Part shown: positions 1 to 6,771 of the stretch, one piece after another | Layout of the letters: each line of letters starts with the position of its first letter | Position numbering within the stretch: the first letter of the stretch is position 1 | Assembly (NCBI GenBank): GCA_003228105.1 | Contig: QGNN01000018.1 | Coordinates: forward strand, 1 to 34,922 | Direction of reading: 5' to 3' | Origin: Chloroflexota bacterium | Lineage (GTDB): Bacteria > Chloroflexota > Dehalococcoidia > Lucifugimonadales > UBA826 | DNA: 34,922 bases | Position numbers and translations under genes: made by a program | The notes under the pieces: generated by a model | What the model saw: the letters and a program-made list of their open reading frames with translations, nothing else | Database searches by the model: none | What the model was told of the DNA's origin: nothing

Positions 1-171
1 GTTAGGAAAAGAAAGCGTATTTTCACCTGCCATAGGATTACAGGAATATAGGAATAGCTGGGAGAGTACCCTAATAATTCAAAATTCTGTGTCGGGGTAT
101 GCTCGCTGGATAGAGATGGCTAGGGACGAAGCCACTTCGTGCGAATTATTGTGACTTGGTATTATGTGCCC

Positions 172-540
172 ATGAATTGGTGGAGATTAATTAAAATATT
201 GCTTCTGGCTGGCCTGGCAGGCGGGGCTACTAGTTCTGCTTTCATACTGGTTCATGACATTCTTACTGGAGATTCCAGTTTAGATTTATGGGAATTTGGA
301 GTTACCTTAAGTGTTCCGACACTTATAGCAATCGTTTTTTCCATAGCAGCCAAAACGAGATTTATTATCTTATTGCCAATTACGTACCTGACTTTCTTTA
401 TCCCTACTTTAGGCGCGACCTTTGGTTCGTCTGGTTCAGAACCTTTATGGCAGTTTACTATGTTGGGTTTGTCAGGTGGTTTAGTCTGGGGAATACCTTT
501 CGCACTATGGGAAGGACGAGCAGTCTCAAAAAGAAGATAA
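172..540 (+). CDS. Small multi-pass membrane protein, function unknown
   Basis: An unrecognised protein of 122 aa if read from the ATG at 172, or 133 aa from an in-frame GTG at 139. It shows about four hydrophobic segments: near the N-terminus after WWRLIKILL, around residues 45-60, 65-82 and 95-112. It ends in a basic tail (SKRR), so an inner-membrane location is likely. No catalytic motif is visible. The 22 bases around its ATG (155-176) are almost identical to those around the ATG of the downstream lipoprotein gene (602-623). That makes the 172 start more likely than 139. The surrounding region to about 1.6 kb contains only small unrecognised genes and repeats, which suggests accessory DNA. 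Confidence 0.5.
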   Translation: MNWWRLIKILLLAGLAGGATSSAFILVHDILTGDSSLDLWEFGVTLSVPTLIAIVFSIAAKTRFIILLPITYLTFFIPTLGATFGSSGSEPLWQFTMLGLSGGLVWGIPFALWEGRAVSKRR

Positions 541-618
541 AACTACCATCAAGCCATCTTCAGGCGTTGTCTGTGAAGTCCCCCACCTCCATTACAGGTA
601 TCTTGGTATTATGTGCGC

Positions 619-966
619 ATGAAAAAGGTAATATTCATAGCCTTGGTTCTTTTGGTGATGGTTGGGTGTTCTGAAGCTGAGGTGGACACCCCTTCATTTG
701 CTGATGGTCAGGCGACTGCACTAACAATAGAGGCAATATGTGATGGCTTAAGTCATGACTTTGCAATGCAAGAAGGTTCCCCTCTTCCTCTGAGTGAATT
801 TACTGAAGAATATCAAGGTCTTGGAGTATGGTTAGTCCACCTGGCTGTTAAAAATGACTACAAATGGAATGTTTATGAGTCCACTGGTACTGTAACAACC
901 GCTGGCACTTATGAAACTTATATGAAATATGGAACCTCAAGAACTGCTACGAGACATATCTGTTAG
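619..966 (+). CDS. Putative small lipoprotein
   Basis: The protein begins MKKVIFIALVLLVMVGCSE: positive residues, a hydrophobic core and a lipobox-like VMVGC, so it should be lipidated at the Cys and exported. The mature part is only about 95 aa and has no family I recognise; it contains two cysteines, one of them the last residue. An in-frame GTG at 613 adds two residues, but ATG 619 gives the cleaner signal peptide. A second lipoprotein of unrelated sequence lies at 23845-24330 in the decayed island. Both neighbourhoods carry the same dispersed repeat, so both may be accessory DNA. Function unknown. Confidence 0.55.
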   Translation: MKKVIFIALVLLVMVGCSEAEVDTPSFADGQATALTIEAICDGLSHDFAMQEGSPLPLSEFTEEYQGLGVWLVHLAVKNDYKWNVYESTGTVTTAGTYETYMKYGTSRTATRHIC

Positions 967-1020
967 CCAATCCAGTATGTTTATAGTATCCTCCAGTACT
1001 CAAAATCTTGTGGGGCACTA

Positions 1021-1144
1021 GACTCCCTGTATGGATATGCGGAAAGACGAAGCCCAGTAATACATTCCTACTGGGGCTGAGGTGATACCATTACCGTCTC
1101 AGTCCTTCCGATATTGCTACACATGCGGTGGGGCTGGGGTGACC
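1021..1144 (+). repeat. Dispersed repeat, copy A
   Basis: Intergenic element of about 124 bases that aligns with the reverse complement of 24376-24514 (copy B). Shared blocks in order are CTCCCT, TGGATA, AAGACGAAGCCC, ACATT, GGGGCTG, TACCATT, TCTCAGTCC and GGGGCTGGGGTGACC. The spacers differ in sequence and length. A shorter copy (C) lies at 23679-23715. It is not coding in any sensible frame. It could be a mobile miniature element or a conserved RNA; I cannot tell which. Confidence 0.6.
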
Positions 1145-1237
1145 CCCCCTCAGATTAGTCAGCTGCCTTGGGGATGTTTTTTTGCTTATCGACGGCTGAA
1201 TGTCTTCCTCCCTTAGATGAAGAGGATATCCAGAGTT

Positions 1238-1270
1238 GTGTGGAGCAGTAGGCTCCATTGTGTGGATAAG
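1238..1270 (+). repeat. Dispersed repeat, partial copy A2
   Basis: These 33 bases (core GTGGAG, TAGGCTCC, TGTGGATAAG) match the reverse complement of 24496-24529, where the same blocks directly adjoin copy B. At this left locus the block is separated from copy A by about 90 bases. This suggests the original element was longer and has been broken up here. Confidence 0.5.
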
Positions 1271-1359
1271 TCGAAGGAGGAGCTCCCTTCAATTTGCTTA
1301 GGCGAACTTGTTAATATAGTGGTAGATTCGATAAATTTATTTGATTGGAGAATAGATAG

Positions 1360-1569
1360 ATGGACAGGAACCGTAGACTACTACTCACTAGCTTGGCACT
1401 GGGGCTGATATCTTTGACGGTGGCACTGTTGGGTGGACTTCACCTTCAACACTTCATCAATGATGGTGGTGCTAGACACCTGGGAGAGACTCTAGTCCTC
1501 ATCATCATGGCATTGGGACTGTTTGCGGGTTCAGTATGGGTATGCGGACGGGAACGTAAAGCAAGGTAA
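1360..1569 (+). CDS. Small two-TM membrane protein
   Basis: A 69-aa protein with two hydrophobic segments (about residues 8-27 and 42-61) joined by a polar loop rich in His, Asp and Gly, with a basic C-terminus (GRERKAR). A GGAG lies about ten bases before the ATG. This is the layout of many small bacterial inner-membrane proteins of unknown role. The overlapping frame 1217-1408 lacks such features and overlaps repeat A2, so I prefer this reading. No family recognised. Confidence 0.45.
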   Translation: MDRNRRLLLTSLALGLISLTVALLGGLHLQHFINDGGARHLGETLVLIIMALGLFAGSVWVCGRERKAR

Positions 1570-1983
1570 AATCAGGCCAGCGAGATACGACTGATAACCG
1601 CATCATCTATACTTTCTCCAGAGGCAGACTCATGGAGGTTGGATGGAACCTAACTGTTAAAAACCCCATATAAGAGTAGGTATAATGTGGGGGCATTGGA
1701 ATGTATTTCCCTTTTAACTCACCATAGCGTTAATAGTATCCTCGCTATTCATCCAACAGCCCAATATTATTTTTGACATGGCAGGGGTCACTAGATCGAC
1801 CATGTACCGCTCACCATGATTATGTTTCGTACCTAAAGGGTACGTTCCAACATTGTGTTCTCTATTTGGTTGGTACCATTTTTTTCTGCTATTGTTACCA
1901 AATGGGTGCCAACTAATGCCTAATAGCGTGCCTTGTTTCGATTTTGCCGAATCCGGTAGAAGAAGTATTTGGAGAAAAATACT
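1570..1983. other. Gene-free stretch with hairpins, before enoyl-CoA hydratase
   Basis: About 400 bases without a convincing gene. It contains several inverted repeats. The largest pairs 1869-1881 with 1900-1913 (GTTGG..ACC.ATTT against AAATGGGTGCCAAC, one bulge); a smaller CGTACC/GGTACG hairpin lies near 1830-1846. The 1869-1913 hairpin lies about 70 bases before the hydratase start, so it could be a leader structure or a terminator of upstream transcription. No riboswitch class recognised. Confidence 0.3.
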
Positions 1984-2772
1984 ATGACAATATCAACAAA
2001 CACAATTTTATATGAGAAACGTGACGGAGTAGGTTATATAACCCTAAACAGACCTGATTCCATGAATGCTCTAAACAGGGAGTTGAGCGCCGGCCTTAGG
2101 GAGGCTCTTGCAGAAGTGAGGGACGACGCAGAGGTTATCCTGGGAGTTTTGATTGGCGCAGGAGGTAGAGCATTTTCAGCGGGGATGGATTTGAAAGAAA
2201 GAGCCGCGTTGGATGCTCAAGGAGAGCGACAGGCGTTAGATCCCCGGGGATCAGGATCATTTGTTGACATGGGTGTTTATAAACCTTTGATTGCAGCTAT
2301 TGATGGGTTTTGCGTAGCGGGAGGCCTCGAGGTAGCCCTTCAATGTGACATAAGAATTGCAACCAAGAAATCAGAGTTCGGCCTTCCTGAACCAAGATGG
2401 AGTATTCTCGCCGGATATGGGTTACACAACCTAAACCGAATGATACCGCTAGGAGAATCTCTATATATGCAATTAACTGGGAGCAGAATCAATTCGGACA
2501 GAGCATACAATATTGGACTCATACAAGACGTTGTAGAAGATAGAGAACAATTGATTGAAAGGGTAGATAAAGTGGCGGGAGAGATTAAATTGTGTGCACC
2601 CCTTGCGGTACAGGCGATAAAGCAAATTGTCTACCAGGGTAGAAACCTGCCTGTTGAATACTCTCAAAAACTTGCCATTCCTATTTCAGAGAGGGTTTCA
2701 GGAACAGAGGATTCTATTGAAGGCCCAAAGGCATTCTCAGAGAAAAGAAGACCAGAATGGAAAATGAGATAA
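1984..2772 (+). CDS. Enoyl-CoA hydratase/isomerase (crotonase) family
   Basis: A 262-aa crotonase-fold protein, normal family length. It likely hydrates or otherwise transforms a CoA thioester in the cytoplasm. The N-terminal strand GYITLNRPDSMNALN, the oxyanion-hole segment AFSAGMDL and the active-site region CVAGGLEVALQCDIRIA are clear. Both classic catalytic glutamates are present: E in GGLEVAL and E in LPEPRWS, equivalent to Glu144 and Glu164 of rat mitochondrial hydratase. Hydratase activity is therefore plausible, though the substrate cannot be read from sequence. The start is ATG 1984 with GGAGA eight bases upstream; a TTG at 1969 overlaps this ribosome-binding site. The next gene is an SDR 30 bases downstream, probably co-transcribed. 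Confidence 0.9.
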   Translation: MTISTNTILYEKRDGVGYITLNRPDSMNALNRELSAGLREALAEVRDDAEVILGVLIGAGGRAFSAGMDLKERAALDAQGERQALDPRGSGSFVDMGVYKPLIAAIDGFCVAGGLEVALQCDIRIATKKSEFGLPEPRWSILAGYGLHNLNRMIPLGESLYMQLTGSRINSDRAYNIGLIQDVVEDREQLIERVDKVAGEIKLCAPLAVQAIKQIVYQGRNLPVEYSQKLAIPISERVSGTEDSIEGPKAFSEKRRPEWKMR

Positions 2773-2802
2773 CAAATATTTTAGCCAACGGAGGCAAGTA
2801 AG

Positions 2803-3552
2803 ATGAGATTGAAAGACAAAGTTTCTTTAATAACTGGGGCCTCAAATGGAATGGGAGCTGCTGAAGCAAGACTTTTTTCAAATGAAGGCTCCCATGTGAT
2901 TTTGGCTGATATTCAAGATGACCTTGGAGAAAAACTGGTTGAAGAGATAACTCAATCAGGGGGCTCGGCAGAATATTTTCATTTAGATGTGACTGAGGAA
3001 TCCAACTGGGAAAAACTAATGCAGCATCTAAAATCAAAATTTGGTAAGTTGGATGTTTTGGTTAACAATGCAGGTATAAGTGCTTCATCACCAGACCTCT
3101 TAGACATTGAGATTTTCGACAATGTGATTAAAGTGAATACGAGGGGTGTTTTCCTGGGAATGAAATATTGCCTTGGGCTTATGTCAGAAAATAGCGCTGG
3201 TAGCATTGTGAATATCTCATCTATTTCTGGGTTGGTGGGTCAATCTTATGTTCATATGGGATATAGCGGGTCCAAAGGTGCAGTTAGACTAATGACTAAA
3301 TCTGCAGCAATTCAGTATGCAGAGAAAGGTATACGGGTTAACTCAGTTCACCCAGGAGTTATGCCACCAATGACTACTTCAGAAATGACCGCAGACCCTG
3401 AATTTAGGAAAATAATGCTTGAAGATGTCCCGATGCGCAGGGTGGGATTGGTTGATGAGGTAGCAAAAGCGGTACTTTTTATGGCTTCAAGCGAGTCATC
3501 TTATATCACTGGTGCAGAACTACCGGTAGATGGCGGCCTCACTGCCCGATGA
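2803..3552 (+). CDS. Short-chain dehydrogenase/reductase (SDR)
   Basis: A classical 249-aa SDR using NAD(H) or NADP(H). Seen in order: the cofactor loop TGASNGMGAAEA, an acidic residue after strand 2 (LADIQDD) that favours NAD(H), the NNAG motif, the catalytic serine in NISSISG, YSGSK as the catalytic Tyr-xxx-Lys, and a C-terminal PVDGG motif. GGAGG lies ten bases before the ATG. It follows the enoyl-CoA hydratase closely and may act on the hydroxyacyl or other alcohol product of that enzyme. The substrate is not determinable. Confidence 0.9.
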   Translation: MRLKDKVSLITGASNGMGAAEARLFSNEGSHVILADIQDDLGEKLVEEITQSGGSAEYFHLDVTEESNWEKLMQHLKSKFGKLDVLVNNAGISASSPDLLDIEIFDNVIKVNTRGVFLGMKYCLGLMSENSAGSIVNISSISGLVGQSYVHMGYSGSKGAVRLMTKSAAIQYAEKGIRVNSVHPGVMPPMTTSEMTADPEFRKIMLEDVPMRRVGLVDEVAKAVLFMASSESSYITGAELPVDGGLTAR

Positions 3553-3574
3553 AAATTTTTAACGAGAGGTACCA

Positions 3575-3887
3575 ATGCCCTTAGAGGAAGCCAATATAAA
3601 AGGCTGATTATGTAGCCCGATGGTGGCTGTAGCGACTCCATTTATGGAAGATTTTGCTTTGGATTTAGATTCCCTGACCAGCAACATTCGTTTTATGGTT
3701 GATAAAGGGGTAGTAACAGGAAACTGGAGGCGAAGGACCTTTCATAAAAGTAGCTATGGAAATAGTAGGTCTTCCTGCAGGCCCGCCGAGACCACCGTCA
3801 ATCAGACCTCCTGAACACTTTATGGCAGAACTCGAGGTCCTTATGAAGAATGCAGATCGCCCCTATCTACAAATAGGGGCGATCTGA
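3575..3887 (+). pseudogene. Broken dihydrodipicolinate synthase (DapA)-family gene
   Basis: A remnant of a DapA/N-acetylneuraminate-lyase family gene. From ATG 3575 the frame reads MPLEEANIKG, an in-frame TGA at 3605-3607, then LCSPMVAVATPF and LDLDSLTSNIRFMVDKGV, typical of the family N-terminus. The frame then shifts near 3716-3730. A +1-type frame gives GPFIKVAMEIVGLPAGPPRPP and then EHFMAELEVLMKNAD, typical of the C-terminal end. Roughly 200 central residues, including the catalytic Tyr and Lys region, are missing. The TGA is not at a cysteine position and the gene is otherwise destroyed, so I do not treat it as selenocysteine. It follows the SDR by 22 bases and was probably once in the same operon. 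Confidence 0.75.
3853..3886. terminator. Bidirectional hairpin between convergent genes
   Basis: A perfect 14-bp stem (3853-3866 with 3873-3886) and a 6-base loop. It ends 14 bases before the stop of the convergent acyl-CoA synthetase gene and overlaps the tail of the DapA remnant. There is no clear T-tract on either side, so it may act as a transcript-end stabiliser rather than a canonical intrinsic terminator. Confidence 0.6.
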
Positions 3888-3900
3888 CTGCCACAATCCT

Positions 3901-5523
3901 TTATGTCAGAGAAGATCCCTGGATTCTTTTCTCTTTTCCTTCCCACTCCTTGTCTCTAAGAACGTACTTCTGGATTTTACCGGTGGCTGTCTTTGGAAGT
4001 TCTCCAAATTCAACATATTTAGGTGCTTTAAAATGGGCTATTCGGTCCCTTGTGAAAGTAATTATTTCCTCTTCTGACACCGTTACCCCTTCTTTCAACA
4101 TTACGAATGCCTTTGGGACTTCTCCCCATCTTTCGTCAGGTACGCCGACTACGCTCACTTCGAGTACCCCATCATGTTCCATAATTACCTTCTCTACTTG
4201 TTGGCTGGATATGTTCTCTCCACCCGAAATTATGATGTCTTTGGCTCTATCTTGTAGCTCGATATATCCGTCAGGGTGCCAAACGGCCAGGTCACCACTG
4301 TGAAACCATCCCCCTTCGAAAGCCTTGTTAGTAGCATCTTCATCATCGAAATATCCAGACATTACGATGTTGCCGTTCATTACTACTTCACCCATTTGAG
4401 AACCGTTCCTTTCCACATTGTTCATTTCAGTGTCCACGACTCGCATTCCCGTATCAGCAACTACATAGGCGACACCCTGCCGAGCCTTTAAATTTGCTAC
4501 CTCTTCAGAACTTTTTTCCTTCCAGTCAGGTTGAATGGCGCATATCGCAGTTGGGCCATAGGTTTCGGTTAGGCCGTAGGTATGTAATATGTGTGCCCCC
4601 ATATTTTCCATGCTGCGTATAACCTGAGGTGCGGGCGGCGCTCCGGCGGTCATTATGGTTACCCCACTTAGATCTTGCTGGTCAGCATCTGGTATAGAGT
4701 ACATCGATGTAAGAACAGTGGGTGCACAACACATGTGGGTGACAGATTCCTCCTCTATTAATCGGTACACTTCCAGTGGATCTACCCGTCGAAGGCAAAT
4801 ATTAGTTGCTCCGACCGCGGTTGTAGCCCATGTAAAACACCATCCATTGCAATGGAACATCGGTAAAGTCCAAAGATATTTGGATGCATAGTTCATACCG
4901 CTTTCAACAACTTCTCCTAAGGCTGATAAATAGGCACCCCGAGAGTGGTATTGAACGCCTTTGGGCATACCGGTAGTTCCGGAGGTGTAGTTAATAGATA
5001 TAGGGTCTGATTCGGATTCTAAAAGGACTCTATTTTCTCCTGGGGCTGCAGAATTAAGAAATTCTTCATATTCTGGACCTTCCACAAGACTAGATTTTGG
5101 GAAAGTGTCAACTACCTGTACAAACCTGGTTATTTCAGGTAACTCATTTTTTATTTGGTTAATGAGTTCAGCATATTCTGAGTCAAAGACTAGTACTTTT
5201 GCGCCCGAGTGATTGAGTATGTACGAAACTTCTCTTGCTGATAATCTCGTATTTATTGCAACAAGAACAGCTCCAATTTTTAATGGGCCGTAATGCCCTT
5301 CAAACATAGCCGGGATGTTTGGAACGAGGAATCCGACTCGGTCCCCTTTTTTTATACCCTCTTTTTGCAGTGCCCCTGCAAGTTTGTTAACCCGATTGTA
5401 AAAGTCCTGGTAGGTGTGGGTGATATCGCCATAACTCAGTGCAGGCTTGTCTGGGTAAACATCGGCAGATCTATCGAGGAATGAGATAGGGTTAAGGTCT
5501 TTATAAAATGGATCACCGGTCAT
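3901..5523 (-). CDS. Acyl-CoA synthetase (AMP-forming, ANL superfamily)
   Basis: A 540-aa adenylate-forming CoA ligase that would activate a carboxylic acid to acyl-AMP and then acyl-CoA. The P-loop-like motif YTSGTTGMPKG, the A5 motif TYGLTETYGP, the SGDLAVWHPDGYIELQDR core and hinge, GGENISS and the catalytic C-terminal Lys region PKTATGKIQK are all present. Length and motifs fit the medium/long-chain fatty-acyl and 3-methylmercaptopropionyl-CoA ligase (DmdB-like) branch; the substrate is not certain. AGGAGG lies eight bases before the ATG. It is convergent with the hydratase/SDR genes and divergent from the 5658 gene. It may supply CoA esters to the neighbouring enoyl-CoA hydratase. Confidence 0.93.
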   Translation of the reverse strand: MTGDPFYKDLNPISFLDRSADVYPDKPALSYGDITHTYQDFYNRVNKLAGALQKEGIKKGDRVGFLVPNIPAMFEGHYGPLKIGAVLVAINTRLSAREVSYILNHSGAKVLVFDSEYAELINQIKNELPEITRFVQVVDTFPKSSLVEGPEYEEFLNSAAPGENRVLLESESDPISINYTSGTTGMPKGVQYHSRGAYLSALGEVVESGMNYASKYLWTLPMFHCNGWCFTWATTAVGATNICLRRVDPLEVYRLIEEESVTHMCCAPTVLTSMYSIPDADQQDLSGVTIMTAGAPPAPQVIRSMENMGAHILHTYGLTETYGPTAICAIQPDWKEKSSEEVANLKARQGVAYVVADTGMRVVDTEMNNVERNGSQMGEVVMNGNIVMSGYFDDEDATNKAFEGGWFHSGDLAVWHPDGYIELQDRAKDIIISGGENISSQQVEKVIMEHDGVLEVSVVGVPDERWGEVPKAFVMLKEGVTVSEEEIITFTRDRIAHFKAPKYVEFGELPKTATGKIQKYVLRDKEWEGKEKRIQGSSLT

Positions 5524-5657
5524 GCTTCAGCCTCCTAAAGGTCGATTGGATCAGGTTCTGACATTATATATAAAAAGGTTATTGATTCGCCTAGCCACTG
5601 ACGGTAATCTGTATATTTTGGATCGCAATTCAGTTTATTTTGGGTTAGTATGAATCT

Positions 5658-5975
5658 ATGGAAGAAAAAGAGATTCAGGCACTAGTGATGAGCAGTGTCA
5701 ATGCTGAAGTGAATCTACGTCCGCTGAGTGGATTTAAAATGGATTTCTCGGCAAACCCGGGGTTTAAGAAAGTATTTTTTTCTGCTAGCTGTGACTGTGG
5801 GACCGCTGCTTTATTGAGCCTTGAAGTATCTGAGAATAAAACAGATGATGAAATAATGGATGCTTTTCCTTCATTGGTTCAACGAATCGAAATGCAAGAA
5901 AAATCGTTTAGGAAAATGGATTGCAGTATGCATAGTATGATGCGTACTGGGTTCTCACCAGATAACGTAAGTTGA
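5658..5975 (+). CDS. Unrecognised 105-aa Cys-containing protein, first gene of selenoprotein operon
   Basis: A small soluble protein of no family I recognise. It has a C-D-C-G motif near residues 45-48 and a C-S-M-H motif near the C-terminus, which could bind metal or take part in thiol chemistry; that is inference. It stops (TGA 5973-5975) only 13 bases before the FTR-like gene, so the two are almost certainly co-transcribed. No strong Shine-Dalgarno precedes ATG 5658. Its position suggests it could be an accessory or electron-donor partner of the Sec-containing FTR, but no ferredoxin or FtrB-like motif is visible. The TGA stop is not read as Sec because no homologous continuation follows. 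Confidence 0.6.
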   Translation: MEEKEIQALVMSSVNAEVNLRPLSGFKMDFSANPGFKKVFFSASCDCGTAALLSLEVSENKTDDEIMDAFPSLVQRIEMQEKSFRKMDCSMHSMMRTGFSPDNVS

Positions 5976-5988
5976 GGTATTTATAGCT

Positions 5989-6417
5989 ATGCCAAAGGAG
6001 ATGTCAGAATCCGAAGCCTTGGCAAGTGCTCAAAAATTTTCAGAGCGCTATGTTGATCGTGGCCCCTACGAGTTCTTTCCTGAGAAAGAAGTCGTCCAGG
6101 AAGTCCAGAAGGGTTTAGCAGAGAATCATAGGTTGGAAGGGTATAGATATTGCCCTTGAATGCCTCTAAGCGGCGATCCAGTTGAGGATCGCAAAAAAAT
6201 TTGCCCTTGTGAAAGACACCATGAAGATATCGAAAGAGATGGGTTCTGTATATGAATGTTTTTCGTTAGCGAAGAGTTTCTTCGCAAATATGAATCCGGA
6301 GAGGATTTCGCACAAACCATAGATGAAGCCGTACCACTGGGTACAGAACTTTTTGAAAACACTGGTGGTAAGAAGGAATTCAACGAACGTAGAAGGGAAG
6401 ATAACAAGAAAAAATAG
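5989..6417 (+). CDS. Ferredoxin:thioredoxin reductase catalytic subunit-like selenoprotein with two Sec (UGA 57 and 89)
   Basis: Reading through two in-frame TGA codons (6157-6159 and 6253-6255) gives 142 aa ending at TAG 6415-6417. The order of motifs is C55-P-U57, C72-P-C74, C87-I-U89. The FTR catalytic subunit has CPC, CPC and CHC motifs. In the Synechocystis enzyme, Cys57 and Cys87 form the redox disulfide and the other four Cys hold the 4Fe-4S cluster. Here exactly those two active-site positions are UGA and the four cluster ligands (C55, C72, C74, C87) are kept. Both UGAs are followed by hairpins fitting bacterial SECIS elements. There is no frameshift or other lesion. The start is ATG 5989 with GAGG ten bases upstream. 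The enzyme would reduce a redoxin disulfide with electrons from ferredoxin. The variable subunit FtrB is absent here. The C-terminus is Lys/Arg-rich. Standard gene callers would miss it. Confidence 0.88.
6173..6192 (+). promoter_or_regulatory. Candidate bacterial SECIS for FTR Sec57
   Basis: A perfect 7-bp stem GCGATCC / GGATCGC (6173-6179 with 6186-6192) with the hexaloop AGTTGA. The loop starts 21 bases after the UGA at 6157-6159, inside the window usual for bacterial SECIS hairpins. A G sits in the first two loop positions, as SelB-binding loops generally need. It lies inside the coding sequence, as bacterial SECIS elements do. Confidence 0.75.
6269..6285 (+). promoter_or_regulatory. Candidate bacterial SECIS for FTR Sec89
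   Basis: The stem GCGAAG(A) / (T)CTTCGC (6269-6275 with 6279-6285) is perfect, with loop GTT, or AGTTT if the top A-T pair is open. The loop starts 20-21 bases after the UGA at 6253-6255. Loop identity (AGTT) and distance match the first SECIS of the same gene. Confidence 0.72.
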
Positions 6418-6480
6418 TTGTGATGGGTTAAAATAAGTGATCATCCTGTTTGAGTTAACAATTATTGATAGGAGATAGCG

Positions 6481-6729
6481 ATGAGTGAACCGATAAAGGT
6501 TTTCACGTCTGTAGGTTGAGGCCCTTGCCATATGGTGAAAGTGTATCTTTCACGAAAGGGTTTTGAGTATACGGAGCACAATGTATCTACAGATAGAGAT
6601 TCTTTGAAGGATTTGGTATCAATGGGATACAGAAGCACTCCTGTCACAGTAATCGGTGAAGAGAAAGTTGTTGGTTATAGTCCAGCAAAACTTGATGAGG
6701 CCTTGGAAGCAGCAGGTCTAGCCTCTTAA
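6481..6729 (+). CDS. Glutaredoxin/NrdH-like redoxin selenoprotein (U-G-P-C active site)
   Basis: Read from ATG 6481 through TGA 6517-6519, this is an 82-aa thioredoxin-fold redoxin. It opens with KVFTSVG, then U13-G-P-C16, where the family has C-x-x-C. Later come the cis-proline segment STPVTV (Pro54) and the VVGYSP motif near residue 64, both typical of glutaredoxin/NrdH proteins. AGGAG lies about seven bases before the ATG. The next in-frame ATG (6532) falls after the active site, so the 65-aa reading would be a non-functional truncation. It lies 63 bases after the FTR-like gene and is its likely electron acceptor. Ferredoxin to FTR-like disulfide reductase to NrdH transfer, serving ribonucleotide reductase, is known in methanogenic archaea. 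Confidence 0.88.
6535..6553 (+). promoter_or_regulatory. Candidate bacterial SECIS for redoxin Sec13
   Basis: A perfect 7-bp stem GTGAAAG / CTTTCAC (6535-6541 with 6547-6553) and loop TGTAT. The loop begins 23 bases after the UGA at 6517-6519 and has G as its second base. Stem length, loop size and distance agree with the two candidate SECIS hairpins of the preceding gene, although the sequences differ. Confidence 0.72.
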
Positions 6730-6771
6730 TATAGATTGACGAGCTAATTAACTCTAAATACAATTTACTAA

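Noticed and set aside
288-674. 128-codon frame overlapping the first two genes
   Set aside because: It is out of frame with two better-supported genes that have membrane or lipoprotein features.
1217-1408. 63-codon frame over repeat A2
   Set aside because: It covers a noncoding repeat block and competes with a better small membrane gene at 1360.
3605-3607. Fourth selenocysteine in the DapA-like gene
   Set aside because: The UGA is not at a known Cys site, and the gene also has a frameshift and a large deletion, so it is a pseudogene.
5973-5975. Sec read-through of the TGA ending the 105-aa protein
   Set aside because: The following frame has no protein-like continuation and the FTR start lies 13 bases on.
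6157-6519. UGA reassigned to an amino acid genome-wide, or plain pseudogenes, as an explanation for the in-frame UGAs
   Set aside because: UGA ends many intact genes in this window (for example at 3552, 5975, 12473 and 21164). The three in-frame UGAs fall only on catalytic Cys positions, have hairpins behind them and come with no other lesions.
6166-6531. Leftward reading frames of 93 and 121 codons across the FTR gene
   Set aside because: They are antisense shadows of the Sec-FTR frame; no motifs or ribosome-binding sites support them.
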